Source: Cristatella mucedo (taxonomy: Eukaryota; Bryozoa; Phylactolaemata; Cristatellidae). From it: a stretch of 64,000 bases of DNA. The notes beneath the pieces were generated by a model that was not told the origin of the DNA, searched no databases, and was given only the letters and a program-made list of their open reading frames with translations. The DNA lies in the NCBI GenBank assembly GCA_009760855.2, contig WPIO01000020.1, positions 3,326,501 to 3,390,500 of the forward strand, written 5' to 3'. How positions within the stretch are numbered: the stretch's first letter is position 1; each line of letters starts with the position of its first letter. The translations under genes were made by a program, and so were the position numbers. Positions 1 through 14,087 of this stretch are shown here, piece by piece.

Positions 1-345
1 CTGGAACTCCCTCCCGACCTGCATCAGAACATCCCCTGACCTGACCACATTTAAAAGAAACTTAAAAACATACCTATTTAGGACAGCATTTAGTGGGTCC
101 CTGTGATTCGTCCTTGGTGTGCTTATGCGTGCTGACACTGTTCATGCTGCCACTAACCACATTTGCATGCTGACCCAGTGCATGTAACCCCTAACCATGT
201 TATTCATTTTGTTTGTTTTTCAAGCATGATTTTACTTACTATTCTATTGCGTATCACTTTGCAGCAAATGTAAAGCGCATAGAAAGAGATTGAGTTCTCT
301 GAGGGCGCTTTATCAAGTGCAATATTATTATTATTATTATTTGGT
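1..345 (+). mobile_element. LINE family A, 3' end
   Basis: Codes the end of a reverse transcriptase ORF (WNSLPTCIRTSPDLTTFKRN) and the 3' UTR. It finishes with the GCGC hairpin and an (ATT)n tail. 5' truncated or cut by the window edge. Confidence 0.9.
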
Positions 346-441
346 CGGTTAAGAAAGGGGTAACTGGAATAGGGCTGCAGTTTTCACATCCGTGTAGCGT
401 TTAGGCAAAAACAGTACATCATGCTGTGACGTAAAACTTAC

Positions 442-510
442 AGTGACGATTGCTGAACCTTGGCCAACGGCAGAAAACATCAACGTTTTCAGGGTATCCG
501 GATGCTTTAC
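442..510 (-). CDS. CD109-like: CD109-like exon 27 (CUB/MG8), last one in the window
   Basis: Twenty-three codons, [19 protein letters not shown] to AIVT, matching V-x-I-S-A-x-G-x-G-x-A-I of CD109. Acceptor TTTATAG, donor GTAAGT, phase 0. The gene goes on to the left of base 1. Confidence 0.85.
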
Positions 511-3500
511 CTATAAATACATTCATTCTATACAAATCAATTTTCAAGAATTAGGAGTCGGCAGACATAAGCAAAAAAGATGAGCTCTGTATGCACAAGC
601 ACTGTGCTAAACTTTTAAAAGCTTTCAATGTAAAGTCACTGGTCAACTAAACAGCATATGCCAGCTGCCTAGAAATATATGGAGTTTTGTTAAAGCTCAC
701 TAAAATGTCTTATTAATAACATGTCACGGAAAATTGAGAAGATAGGAATCACGGTTAAGCCAGCTAGATTGGTGCTGAATCGTAGAATGGCTGGAATATT
801 TAAGGGTCAGAACTACGACAGACGACATTGTCATGACAATCATACACTTGAAATAGCACCATCGCAGAACTAAATATCTTTCTAGGCTCTTTACATTTGC
901 TGCAAAGGAAGCTCAATCGAATGGTCAGTGTTATTATATAGAATAAACAGCAAAAGTAACATAGGGGTGAAATGCACGGGGTCAGCATGCAAGTATGGTT
1001 AGTGGCTGCATGCACTGTGTCAGCACCCATAAATACATAAAAGATGAATCATAGGGACAGACTAAAGGCTGTACTAAATAGCTACGTTTGTAATTTATTT
1101 TTAAATTTGGTCAAGTCAGTGGATGTTGTGATTGCAGTCGGGAGTGAGTTCCAGGCTTTGGAGGCATACGAAATAAAGGCACGGACTCTAAAGAATTTGA
1201 GGTTTGTGCTAGGTATAGGTAAACAGCTAGATTCCGAAAAGAGGGTGGTATGATGTTGAGTTAAGGTGTGGGAGGTAGATCTGATAGGGAAGTTGGAGCC
1301 GAAAAATGGAGGGACCTGAAAATAATAAACGAAACCTTGAAGTCGATGCGTTGCTTGACTGGTAGCTTATGCAGGCCAGCTAGAAGTAGCCTGATGTAGG
1401 CAGACTAGCTTGGGGAGCTGATGTGATCGTCTAACGAAAGGTCACTTTGGAACATCACACCTCGATTTCGTGCAAATGAAACAGGAAATATACTGGCAGA
1501 GCCAATTTTGAGCTTTATCCTTTCCAAATTTTGAATCACACTTTGCCTATAACTAGTGAGTAAGTTTTATCACCATTCAATTGAAGGAAATCGGCTGCCA
1601 TCAATGTACGGGTGACATCACTACATGTAGCAAGGGTGTTAAGAGAATTCGACATGCACGACGGCTAGAAGGAATCAAAGAAAATTTACGACTGAGTGTC
1701 ATCTAGGTAGAAGTGAGCGTCTAGATTGTCCTTTGCAGCCACGTCGGCAAGAGGGAGAGTATACACCGTGAAAAGAACAGGACCAAGCACGGAGCCCTGA
1801 GGTACCCCATGTTTCACAGGTGTCAAATGCTAAGCAGTCGTCGAAGGGAATAGATAAATCAGTAGCAGCACTAGGCCCACTATCTACAGACTGGCATCAT
1901 ATTCAACGAGGATTGCCAGCTCGCATATTCACCGTAGTCACTTGCTGAACCAACGAGTTTTCTGAAGTGATTATTACGTCTCGAAGTATGTCACCATTGC
2001 TTGCGGCGAATGATATATCCAAGGAAAAATGTGCAGGTCGCACCAATCTTGAGTATGAGGCCAGTGCTTGAAGGGCAAGTACTGTATCCTGCAAAATAAA
2101 ATTCCATAATCGTTATTGACACGTTGAGCTTCTTCGACTTGGTGCAGTTTCTGCTCCTCGTTAGAAGTTCTTCGAGGTGCTAGCTCAAAGAGCAGCAAAA
2201 TTATGTGAAAAGTACTGACCACTACTTGAGCCTGCTGTGTTTGTGGTGAAGGACTAAGTTCTGATTAAGCTATAGAGGTAATTGAAGATGTAAGATTAAA
2301 ATAATAATAATTAGGCTCGCTTGATAGTACAGTCGGCCTATTATGGTTCTCATATTTGAGGCCACCCAATAAGGTGTCCTGGGGAAATCAACTTATGCAA
2401 ATTGCACAAAGATAGATGGCACGTTCATTAGAAGCACATATATTCTTTTTAAGCATTGCAGTTACAAGATTTTCATGGACCATGAGACTCTCGGGAATAA
2501 TGCAAGACTTACCTGCGTGCTAGTAAAGCCACCCTGGTTACTACGCAGATTGGCCAGCCACTTTGCGATTCCAGCTCCTTTAACAAGGTCTCCTCTTCTA
2601 ACGTAAATAAGCAGAGCGTAAGACGTCATTTCTATTGCAGAAGCTCCGTCGGGTCGTGGACAGGCGTAACACGTAGTTGCTGGCTGATTACTTGCTGCTT
2701 TACTCCAATGAATTGTATCACCTACGCGAAAGAGATATATTATTGCTATTATTTATGAAATATTTAAGACATGGTAATGACCTATTCACTTAATTAGTTA
2801 ATTTCTAACCTGTACAATTGAAATCTATATTATAAATACAGCGAGAGCAGCCGATAAACTAATGCACACAATAAAATGTGAACGGCGAGTATATAAGGAC
2901 CATGATGGAATTTGCTCTGTAAACAGTGGCAAGCAATAAGTCCTCAAATTGGTACCTTGATCATTCAACTAGACATTTCTAGTGACCGTGATCTGCCATT
3001 AAAGTCTTTAATCCTGAAAATGAATCAGTAGAATTTTCAAGAGAGGTGTCACGACCGGTGCGTAAAATGATTACGAATTGTTTTGATCCCGCCTCCGTAG
3101 TATGACATTGTGTAGCTTACTTGCTCAAGCTTTTAAGTTTATTCATTATCACGGCTGATATGAGTTTCTACTGAGTCAATTCGAAATTCCAAAACTTTAA
3201 AATGTAGTAGGCGTTTAAACACAACGTGTATCTCAGTCTGCAACTCAACAGAGCCAAGAAGACTGTATGAGTTTTATGCAGAACAGTTGTGTATAGTCAA
3301 CTCGCAGCCTAAGCGGTTTTTGTTATGCACTCGGTAGCCAACAGACTTCGTCTCATGCAACGATGAGGAAATGAGAAGCCTAGCTGGGTCAGGAGAGCAG
3401 TTGCCTTATATGTTTTGGATAAGCTGGAGACAATGAGTTCACTTTCGATTTTGCGAACCCAAATCTACGATATTTAAAACTCTGACCTTATCCTAACACT

Positions 3501-5063
3501 TTCTAGCAAAGAGCTTGAATCACCACTTGTTACAATCGCTTCTTACCGGAGACGATAGCCTGTTTTTCGAGCAAATACACAGCCTGGGTGACTTTGCTGC
3601 TGCCTGCAAGTTGGAGTGCGTATGTCACAATAGCCAACGAGTAACTATCGTTGCTGATGCTTGCAAGAGAATCCTCCAGGAGCCGCACAGCAGCAGACAG
3701 AGATCGCACTTCGGTCGGAGCTTGCAGATTGTCTTCCAGCATGGCGATCACTACGTAGGCGGTCAGTGGCAGACCAGAGCCTGAACCTCCCTGTAAATGC
3801 AATAATTCTATAGCAGAAAAGCTCAAAGATAAATTGTCGAATGTGAGGCTAAGCTCACTGCTAATTTATAAGTAAAAATTTCAGATAAATATTCACACAA
3901 AAACTTAATAGTTTTCATACCTGCATATCAACGTGTATTACTCGACCATTTTCAATAAATGTTCCGTTGCGAAGATATCGGTCGTGTATTAGCTTGTTCC
4001 TGGCGTTACTGAGCACGTTTTCATCAATACTCGAGTTAATGTACCTTTGAGCTTGGCGGAAGCTTTTAACAACGAACGCCGTCAACCTGGACACGAAGGA
4101 AATACATGAAACTTGGTTTTAAAAATACAAAAAGAACACAGTAAAACCCACGAGTCTACCCTAATACATAAATCTTATTGGCCTCTTTTAGGGCTGCGAA
4201 CGAAACATATTTAAGGTGAACAGAACTCTTTGTGAGTGCTGCTATAATTCAAACTTACCATGTACTTCCTTGTGCGTCAGAATCACCAAATGCGCTGAAC
4301 AGCCCGTCTTTCCTCAGGTAGGTGAGCTCACCCTGGTATCCTACAAAAAACGGTAATGCTATAAGGTCGCTGCACGATAAATATTCATTGACCCACATGC
4401 ATAGCATCCTGATCGAGCATTCAGCCCGGTTTTAGTGGAAACTTACATCACTAAAGCAGCGTATCACACAAATTGTCTGCCACAATATCAGCAGACATAC
4501 ATAAACATCCCTGGTCAAAACTAGTGGATTCATTGAAATCCCCATCTCTGTTATGATGTGCACTCTGTTGTTGTTCTGCCTATAGAAGCCTTCTAAATAC
4601 CATTGGCTGTTATCTAATCAGCAACTACGATTGACAGAGAAGGTAACACAGACGGTGACAGATACATCGACAGCGACCGTGATAGAGCCGACTGTGACAA
4701 CGACACCGACACAAGCACGGAGAGAATACAAAAAATAGGAAAGGACTGAGAAAACGAGCTAGATAGATCGATCGAAACATCACTACGAAGATTTATGTAC
4801 AGATATTTTGACAGATCAACAGGTAGACATATATAGAAACATACAGAGTGACTGAATGAAGGAGAGAGATAGAGAGGGGTCGCAATAGGGAGAGAAGGGA
4901 GAGGGAAAAAGAGAGGGAGAGAGACAAAGGGAGATGGAGAAAAAGTGAGAGAGAGGGAGATAGAGGGATAGTTAGTGCGGGAGAATGTGAGAGACGGGTG
5001 AGAGAGTGAGATTGAGCAGATGGGGGAAGAAGAAGAAGAGAGGAGGGAGTAAGAGAAAAAGTA

Positions 5064-5097
<34 letters not shown>

Positions 5098-8000
5098 GAG
5101 AAGGAGCGGCAGGGAAGGAGAAAGGGAGAACGATAGAAGGAGAGAAACGTAAAAAGAAGAAAAAGGAGGAACACAGAACGAGAGATTGAGTGGACACGAA
5201 ATGTAGAGAGAAAATGGAATAGGAGAGGCGATAGAAGGAAGCATTGTGAGAATCGATAAAGTGAACAGCTGACAGTTGCTTAATTATAGACAGACAGCTT
5301 AAGAAATAAAAAGAAATTAGTGATCTTGAGGTAGGAAAGGCAAACAATCCTTCTTGGTTTACACCTGGTAAGTTGTTGCAGTAAATCAATTTCATTCACG
5401 TTTTGGTAAAAAGAAAATATGGACGAGAGTCATAGTACGTATTATTGGGTGTTTATTTATCTATCCGTCTATTTACATATCTACCTAATATATTTCTTAA
5501 CGTTTAGATTCAATTAATTCATTGATATATAAATTATTAATGACAAGCTTCTATCAATCTCAGATTCACCAGTTTACTATTCTTATTGAAAATAAATCAG
5601 GCTCCTCAAGTGTGACTGAGTTTTTCCTCAGTCCCTGTCATTCCTTGCTCTGTCTCTTCCTCCTTGTCTCAAAGCGCATATCTTCCCATCGTTCCACATG
5701 CTATATCTCTGCAGTATCTCCGTTTTGCAATATATTCATGCTTGTGTCACTGCCAACCATCGACCATCATTTTAACCAATACCAGCTAAGCAGGAACCTA
5801 GCGATCTTTTGGGTGATCTAGCAGATACCTTGTTTAGCTTTCATATTAGTAAGATTGATAAGATCGGATAATCTGTTCTCAAAGAAACATCTTCGCCGTA
5901 CTCCGAACCCTTCGTTTCATACAGTAACTCAACATATCCTTTTCAACACGCCACTAGTGATATCATCTTGAAGTTCAGCTCCCTTTCTAGGAAGACGATT
6001 GAAGCCTTCCAGGCCCTATGCCCACGTTTTTCTTCTGAGATGTATGGAATTGCTGCAAGCATGCATAAACAAACCAAATTAAACATAAAACCTAGCAAGT
6101 ACGTTTTCATGAGGTTTTGGAGCTATTCATCCCAACGTTCAGCACTTATCTGAACCAGTCCTAATTGTGGGAACTAACTGTGGATTACGCATTGGGCTAC
6201 ATACTATTCTAAGTAAATTCAGTCTGCTTTGCCTCTAGCTAATAATGTGAAGACCTTAGCAGTTCCACCACTACCAAAGCCTGGGACCTACTTCCGAATT
6301 TCACGTACTGACATCCCTGACTTTATGATAAGAAAAAAAGAAAGTGAACACCGTTTTTTATCTCAGCATTGGATTTCGGTGAATTTTCCATTCATTTCTA
6401 ATTATGGTCGCTGAAACTACGAATTTAATAACTAACCAATCCTCATGCTCCTGTTGCAGTATTTGCAAAGCGCCTATGAAGCGATTTAGTTATTTTGGGT
6501 GAAAATGACGTAATAATAAACCGTTACAAATGAAAATCGTTAAATAAATTGAGTTTAGTACTCAGGTGGTCTTGTTGGGTCTCAAGGTTCCGACAAGTCT
6601 CTTAGCCACAACAGTGAGGCCAATTTTCTTATCAACCTATTTTAGCAGCAATAAACCTATTCCTACTTGTGTATACAGTGCATTGATTTAAATGACTTTC
6701 TTGTTACATGTTTGAAAGCAACTCAAAGAGAATAAGTGCATTAGGAGTTAGATAAAAATCGACTTAAAAATACTTGCAAAAAAGGCTAGTTGCCACTTCA
6801 ATTGAGGCTGTTTATACACATATATATATCTCGGAACGAAAACACTTACAGTCACTTTGAAGGAAATGAAATCTTACTTACCAAGCAACATGTTTCGCTG
6901 GGTTTTGGAAGTGAGAACTGGATCAAGTCGACCAATCGCTTCCAGGTATTCCCGTACAAAGATATTTGGAGTAAACGTGATCATATTCTGTTCACCGCAT
7001 CCGTATGGCACTTGAACCAAATTGTCCAGACCCTCTATAGACGGTCCCATGATGTCGCCTACAGTGAAAGAAGTATATATAAGTAAAATGCATATTGGAA
7101 ATATTGTTCGATGTAGCTTGCTAGAATAATTGAAGGTGCAAAATTAAACACTAATGTAAACACAAAGCAACCTAATTTGTTGAATCCAAAGCCGATGGTG
7201 CAAACTTCAACGAAACCTTATTGGTTCCTGTGGCCACTTTTCAAGAGTAATTGTAAAACTAAGTCTGAAAGAAAATCCAGCATACTGATAGTCAGAAGTT
7301 CATGATTCACAAAGCCAAATCAATTTTAAGTTATCTACTTTGTTTTTTATTCTCGGAAATAGGGACTGACCTGAATTATCTAGCTTAAAGTGAACACGTT
7401 TAAAGGGGATAGTCGATGAGATTGCAACTTGACAGGCAAGTGCACAGCAAAGATTGACGCAGGAGTGGCAATATATGCACAGGACCCTCTATTACAAAAC
7501 TACTAACACGTGGTGACATCATCCAAATTAAGTTACAAGTAATACAAAATTAGTTGAAAAATGAGTCTTAGTCCAGATATAGAACTTCCGAAATTATATA
7601 ACCATGATACAATGACGACATTTGAAGTTGATATGTCCTTCATTAAACGGACTGAATCTGCTGCATTTCTTCATTTTTCTATATCTTTATCTGAACGGCT
7701 TTATGTGCGCATGTTGTGCTGAAATTACTAATAATGAAACCTATTGGTGCTATTATTATCATTATTATTTCTGCTATCCGCATGGCAAAGTCTGAGAGCC
7801 AACTTTCTTTGCTTTTCATTCTTTACCAATTTTCACCAGCTCAGCCCTAGCGGCTTGTCACCAAAGATGAATTTATAGTGTTCAACTGACGCTAAGTGCT
7901 ACCATGATGTCATCATAGGTCTCCAGCTTCATTGAGCAGGCGTCTTGACTAACGGCTTGCTGTCTTTTTATCTGACCACTAAAGGTAATGCTAACAAAAA

Positions 8001-8199
8001 TCAGAGAAAGCGATGAATTATAGAAAACACATCGTGCTGAAAAATGGGTAAATCATAGCATAATTCAACCATAGTGTTAGCCCAACACTTACTAGCTAAG
8101 AAAAATCAGACTGACGTCATCCAATAGCTGCCCTTTCATTGCAGGGAATCGTCATGTACGAGTACACTTTCGCTCGCTCGCGCGCACACACACCCTCAA

Positions 8200-8245
<46 letters not shown>

Positions 8246-11200
8246 GCACACACAAACAAACAGGCACATAATCACATGCACACACTGATATGCACATACA
8301 CCCACACACCGTACCACATACACACACGCACGCACTCACACATTTACGTGCACACTTATGCTCGAACATGCACGCACGCACACATACACTAAAACTATTG
8401 CACAGACAATCACGTACATATAAATATATTGGTGCGTGAAGTTTGGCTATTAATTATCAGTGAAGTCGGTAAAGACTGAGTGCTTTACACGTTGGTTTCG
8501 TTACAGCAAATATGCTCCAAATAATCTTCTGTAAGGCTGTGTGACTATATACTCGGAGTTTACACCATACAGCAAATAAGTATATGCTTTCACTCTCGGA
8601 AGCCACATTTTGTAGACACAAGGGCAAGGTGTGTACATATACTACACAACATATATATATACACAACTACCATGTTGACGCAGTCTCCTTAAAGTGAGTC
8701 TAGAAAAAGTTTTCATCCTTACAGAAAAGTAAAAACCAAATCTCCAAAATTTGTTTCTTCATTCTAATATGAAATGTGGATTATTCACGATTATTAAAGT
8801 GAAATTGTTAACACTCGGGCTCTCTGAGAACGGCAGCATGGTTATGATCACTCTGAGCACCTTCGTCCTAGAATTGGTCTCTGACTTCTCGATTATGGTA
8901 AGGACATGCTAACCTCATGCAATCTTTCAATTTTAATTTTCGTAAAAAAATTAATTTTAAATTTCTAGATACAATCACGAAATATATTAACCAGGCAAGT
9001 AATAATCGATCATTTTATTAGCACATAATCATTCACTTTCAGCTTGCACTCAGCTGAAGAATCAGACCATTTAAAAACATGATTTATCTAAATATCGCGA
9101 CTACTTTCAAGACATACAATGATTTTGTTATATTATATATATATATATATATATATATTGATTCTAAGCTAGTAACAGCATATTAAAAACCTATAGGATA
9201 CTAATCTAAATGCAAAGGATTTTGTAAGCGAGCCAGCCGTTACAGGCATTTCGCAAATAGAAAATGCTAAATAGTGTAAGCTGACTGAGGATCGTGAAAT
9301 ACCTGAAACTCGTATATCAATGTTTGATGATCCAGTTACCACATATGCTGGGTATTGAACTGTAAAGGTATGGTTGTATCCCCCAATCCTTTGGAGTGTC
9401 ACCAAGTCCGTAAGACAGTAACTCTGTTGTATACCTTCTGGCTGCAGTTAAAAGAAAGTTCATCAACATGAAAAAACATAGCAAGGAACTAGTAAAGCAG
9501 TCTTGATAAACACAGCTTGATGTACATCCAGATAAGTATGAAGATCTATCACTTTAGAAATACAGAGTAGCCCATTTGAACGTTTGGCAACTTCGAGCGA
9601 CTTATAATCGCTGGGCTGGAAATGAATACAGACACGAAAGGTACGTGTGTGTAGTATAATTACCAACCTTGACAAGCAAACTATTCTCAATCCTATCGGC
9701 TCCACCAGGTGCTTGTGCCCCAACAGATATTTTAATGAGACCCAGCACTCGTGGAACGATCCAGAAGTGCACGTTAGCACCACTTTCAGCTGGGACGGTG
9801 ACTGTGTGGGACAAATCTTTTCCTTGAGAAAATATTGCAGTTCCATCAATCCTAGCGACGAAACTCGACGACCTGAACGATTGAGAAATATTCATATAGC
9901 CAAGTTAAATTATCACCATATGAAATAATCTGTTGCATAAATATACGTACGCCAGAAGTGTAACCCTGACGACTTGTGCCGTCTCCATGTAGTTGAAGAC
10001 AACGATGTTCACATTCACTTCCTCTCCACGAATAACTGAATAGGGAAGTATGGCTGACACAAAAAAGTTCTGGAACACTTTGAACTAAAAATAATAAGAT
10101 AGGTTAGGCATGGAGTTTCACGTGCGTCCCATAAAAGCTCAACAAGCTAGGCATATTTCGAGTGTACATAGAAGCTCGCTCTTGCAGCAAATGTCTAATA
10201 ATGGTTGGTGAAAGGTAGAATGGCGGTTTTTAAATATGTCTATCACGTTATCACTCTGGGTTGCTTTGAATGTAGCTTGTGTCAGCATAATACAGGTTTC
10301 TAAACAATATTTCAAGCTCTGCACTTCAATGTCTCGCTCTGAAAGATTTCTGACCCGCTGGTCCCCCACTTTGTGTATAAAGTAAATGAAGAAGAGAAGA
10401 GTGAGCTGCCTGTGAATTTGATTGGTCCTTAAATCGGCGGCTCCGATTAAAAAGTTGTTAGTGAACGGATCTCAGATCCTGAAATCCGAGGTACGAGTCC
10501 TAGTCTTGTCCTATCCTATCAGTGGGATTTTTCATCGTCAGGTAGTCACTTTGCTGTGCCACCAAAGACCCAAAGCCCCATTTTCTGCTCTTAAGATTGA
10601 GATGGACACTTAGATTTTAGAAAAACGAATGCTACAGCCAGGTCAGTGGCTGGATGCATTGCACCGTCAGTAGAATTAAAGCCAAAATATACGTAACTAA
10701 TATACGTAAATTCAGAGGGATGTTACGGTACGGTCACCCGTGAAAACATCAATATGTGTGTCCAGCAAATAAAATAAAGACTACAAGTTGGTGTTAATAA
10801 ATGGCTGTTACGAAACTGCTTCTTTCAATTTTAGGTAGCCAATTTTTAATTTATAATCTGATGATAAACACTGAAGACAATATTTATAAACGAAACTAGC
10901 ATTACTCGCCACTGGGGACCCAGGGATCTTGCTGAAGCTGCCAGTGCCGAACAAGAGCTTCAGGTTTAAAGAGCCAAACGGATTAAGAGCTTTGGCTCCG
11001 GCACCAGGAATTCTAGCAACAGTGCGATGCCTCGGCTGTCCATACAAGTCCTTGACTGTTGCCTCTGCCGAGAATTATCTTTACATTTTAGGACGTCGCT
11101 TAGGATACATTTTATTTCAAGTCTACATGTGTTTGACCCCCGCAAAAAAAATCATTAGCAATAGCAGAACCAATGAGTTCTTGCATTTGGCAGGTCATTC

Positions 11201-13999
11201 CTACAAGCAACTGCATTAGCTACAATTAGGCTGCGATACAAGTCGATAACAGTGAAAAGTAGACCTCGGCTAATAGGTAGAGTTCCAGACTCAAGATTGT
11301 GCACAGACGATACACTAATTAAACTTACCGAACGAATCAGAAACGTTAGAGCATATTTAAAGTCCAACAATTTCCTTAAAACAGGTAAAGCTGTAAAAAT
11401 GCCTTCTATATGACTACCCAGCTTCGTCTTTTCCTGTTACCTTAATATCTATGCATGCAGCTCTTGCTCGTGGCCTCTATGAAGTTCGTGACCGTTAGGA
11501 AGATTTTTCTAACAGAATGACAAGTTGCACTAACGGATGACCTTTCAGCCAGAGCTAACTACTTTGTTATCTCGAAGAAATGATTTTAAGGAAAACCTTC
11601 CGGCGTAAATAGCGCACTAAATGAAAATTAATGTTGGTGTTGCTGTATTGAGTGCAAACTGCTTAGTAAGAATTATGAGGTCTCTGAATATCAACATGGT
11701 TGTTCATTCTTCATTTGTAAGGAGGACTGAGCGATGAGCCAGTTAGTTCTTTTAAACGTTAAAGTCATTCCTACTAGCTATTCTAGCAGTTGTATCCCCA
11801 TGCTGAACTATTGGACTGGTGTCACTTCGTATAAATACCTAATCTTTTTTTAGCAAATATGTGACCTGTACTTAGTTACAGATCATGTTCTAGGGTTTAC
11901 TATGATGTAAATTATTGTTTCTTTCTGAATAAGCATATGCCCAGTGGCCATACTACCGTTAAATTAGTGTAACAGCATGCTATTATATAGTCCATATCTG
12001 CAATCAATAATCAGAGGCTTTCAATTAAATGCAGATTGAAAGTAGTTAATACTTAAAACAATCGAGATGGTTTTATCTAAAAAAAATTGTGTCACCTCCA
12101 AAATAATGTAAGCCTCGCTCTCGTTATTATAATGATTGTGCCGCGGTGATACAATCAGTTAAGATCACTTTGCAGCCATTTAAATTCATGCAAAAATTAA
12201 ATAAGAGATCTACCACAATTGTTTTGAGAATTCGTGAAAATACAGCAATATCAAAAATTGGTGCGCATGCTAGTTAAAACATGCACGCTACCTTGTTAGC
12301 TATAGGTGTAACTGCTAATCCACTTTGTGCATTCATGCTAAATGCTGTAGTAACCCATGATGTTATCGTATCAGGTGCTGAAACACTGACGCTCCCCTTT
12401 CCGGATGCACTGCAACAGAAAATTCAGTTTAAGCAACTTTGATAAAACACAAACCTGTATAGCAGCTTCCATTTTTAAACGGATTTGAATAAGTTAATAC
12501 AGAGAATATTTGTATGTTCGTATTGAAATGTATTGCAATTTACTAAGGTTTTCATATTTGTGCCCTAAGCTGTAATAGAAAACCAAGCAAAGCAATCAAT
12601 ACTAACTATTAATAAAATATATCTGCAGCCCTATAACGGATTAGAATTTTTAGATGTACTTCGAAAGTTAAAAGTCAACAAAATAACTCGATGGTAATAG
12701 TCAAGGTTTTGAGAGTAGCTGCATTAAAACTAGAGACCCGAATCTTCAGCACTTAAGCTTGTTTGGAGAAAATGCCCAACTACCTGGATGAAATGAGCAG
12801 CTGGTGACAGGAAATCGAGAATGAGCTAATAGTTCAGATATTTTTCATGAGATATTGAAAATGTAATTGTACCTTAATTAGGGACTCAAAGTTGGCCGCA
12901 ACGGTGAAGATTTACTCTCAAGAGCTGCAGTGCTGTCCATCGCACAGCACTGCAGCACTGGTTTGGCCTAGTAGCTAAGAAACTCACCCGACAAAGGTCA
13001 GGGTAAATGCATTAGATGACCGAGATTGTGGCTCAAGTAGTTGGCAAGTGTGTAGAGTCTGAGTAGAGATTAAGTTCCCTTGGGTGCAGTGTGCGTTTAT
13101 GAGCGTGTTTGTGTGTGCGTGCGTATGTATTGCTGCTGCTATAATTTGGCAGTTGAAAATTTTCGAGCGACTTTAATTTGTACACAGAAAGCACACGACC
13201 CGGCTAACCGGGAAAAGAGAACGAGGGGCCTAAACGTGGATTATAGAATCTGCAGTTGACTCAGTGCTAGATCGTGGGCAAAGTCTGGGAAGAGTGAAAG
13301 AGCATAACATTACGGCTGCGTTTTTAATTCAGTAAAACTTGCCACTAGATGGGTTAGCTTTGCAATGCACGTTTGAAAGACGTTACGTAGACATGTGCAG
13401 AGATTCTCTGATTAACTGAGCATTAATTTATCCATTTACCTTAAAATAATTAATCGATCTTTCGCAACTTTGCAGAAACTTCATCTCACCTAAAACTCAA
13501 CTCAAACCAAATTGCCGCCTCTAAATTTGGCGATGTAGTCACATTCAAATACCACAGGTAATTTTAGGTTACAATTAGCTTCGATATAAAGTTGTTGATA
13601 AGCCTTACTAAAAATGTAACTACACTAAGTGTTTTTTACAGCTAACCAAAATTGTAAGTTTAATCAGGACAAATGAATTAGGTAACACCTACATCACCAA
13701 ACAATTTAAGGATGAAGTTTTTATCCGGATTGCACAAATAATCTTTTTTGGATTTTTGTGAAGATTATTTAATACTGTCACCAATAATTTACGTGATTCC
13801 TCCATTGAGATGTATTTATTTTATTTGAGATCTTCACAGTTTTTTAAAGATGCAAATATTTAAGTTAAAAAATTGGGCAGTGTCAAAGACAGAAGTTTTT
13901 AATTACTTGATCGGCTTTAGTAGGGGCACACGTAATATTTACGCAAGCAAACTGAAGCTAGGAACGCCTTACCAGGAGGTAGTGGTCAGGCGACCTACC

Positions 14000-14087
<88 letters not shown>

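Larger units (their letters stand above)
7059..9302. other. Intron between exons 20 and 21
   Basis: Holds the CA and TA microsatellites listed; an (ATT)-like patch at 7.75 kb may be the end of an old LINE. No exon found. Confidence 0.5.

Noticed and set aside
1910-1933. GC donor for exon 26 after MRAG
   Set aside because: The GTGAAT donor gives phase 0, as exon 27 requires, and the right length against CD109.
4614-5395. Overlapping minus-strand frames of up to 200 codons, Ser/Leu-rich
   Set aside because: They lie across the GA-rich tract, where low complexity removes stops in several frames at once; no domain, no splice context.
8117-8381. Cys/Val-rich frames that might look like toxin-like peptides
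   Set aside because: They are translations of the CA microsatellite.
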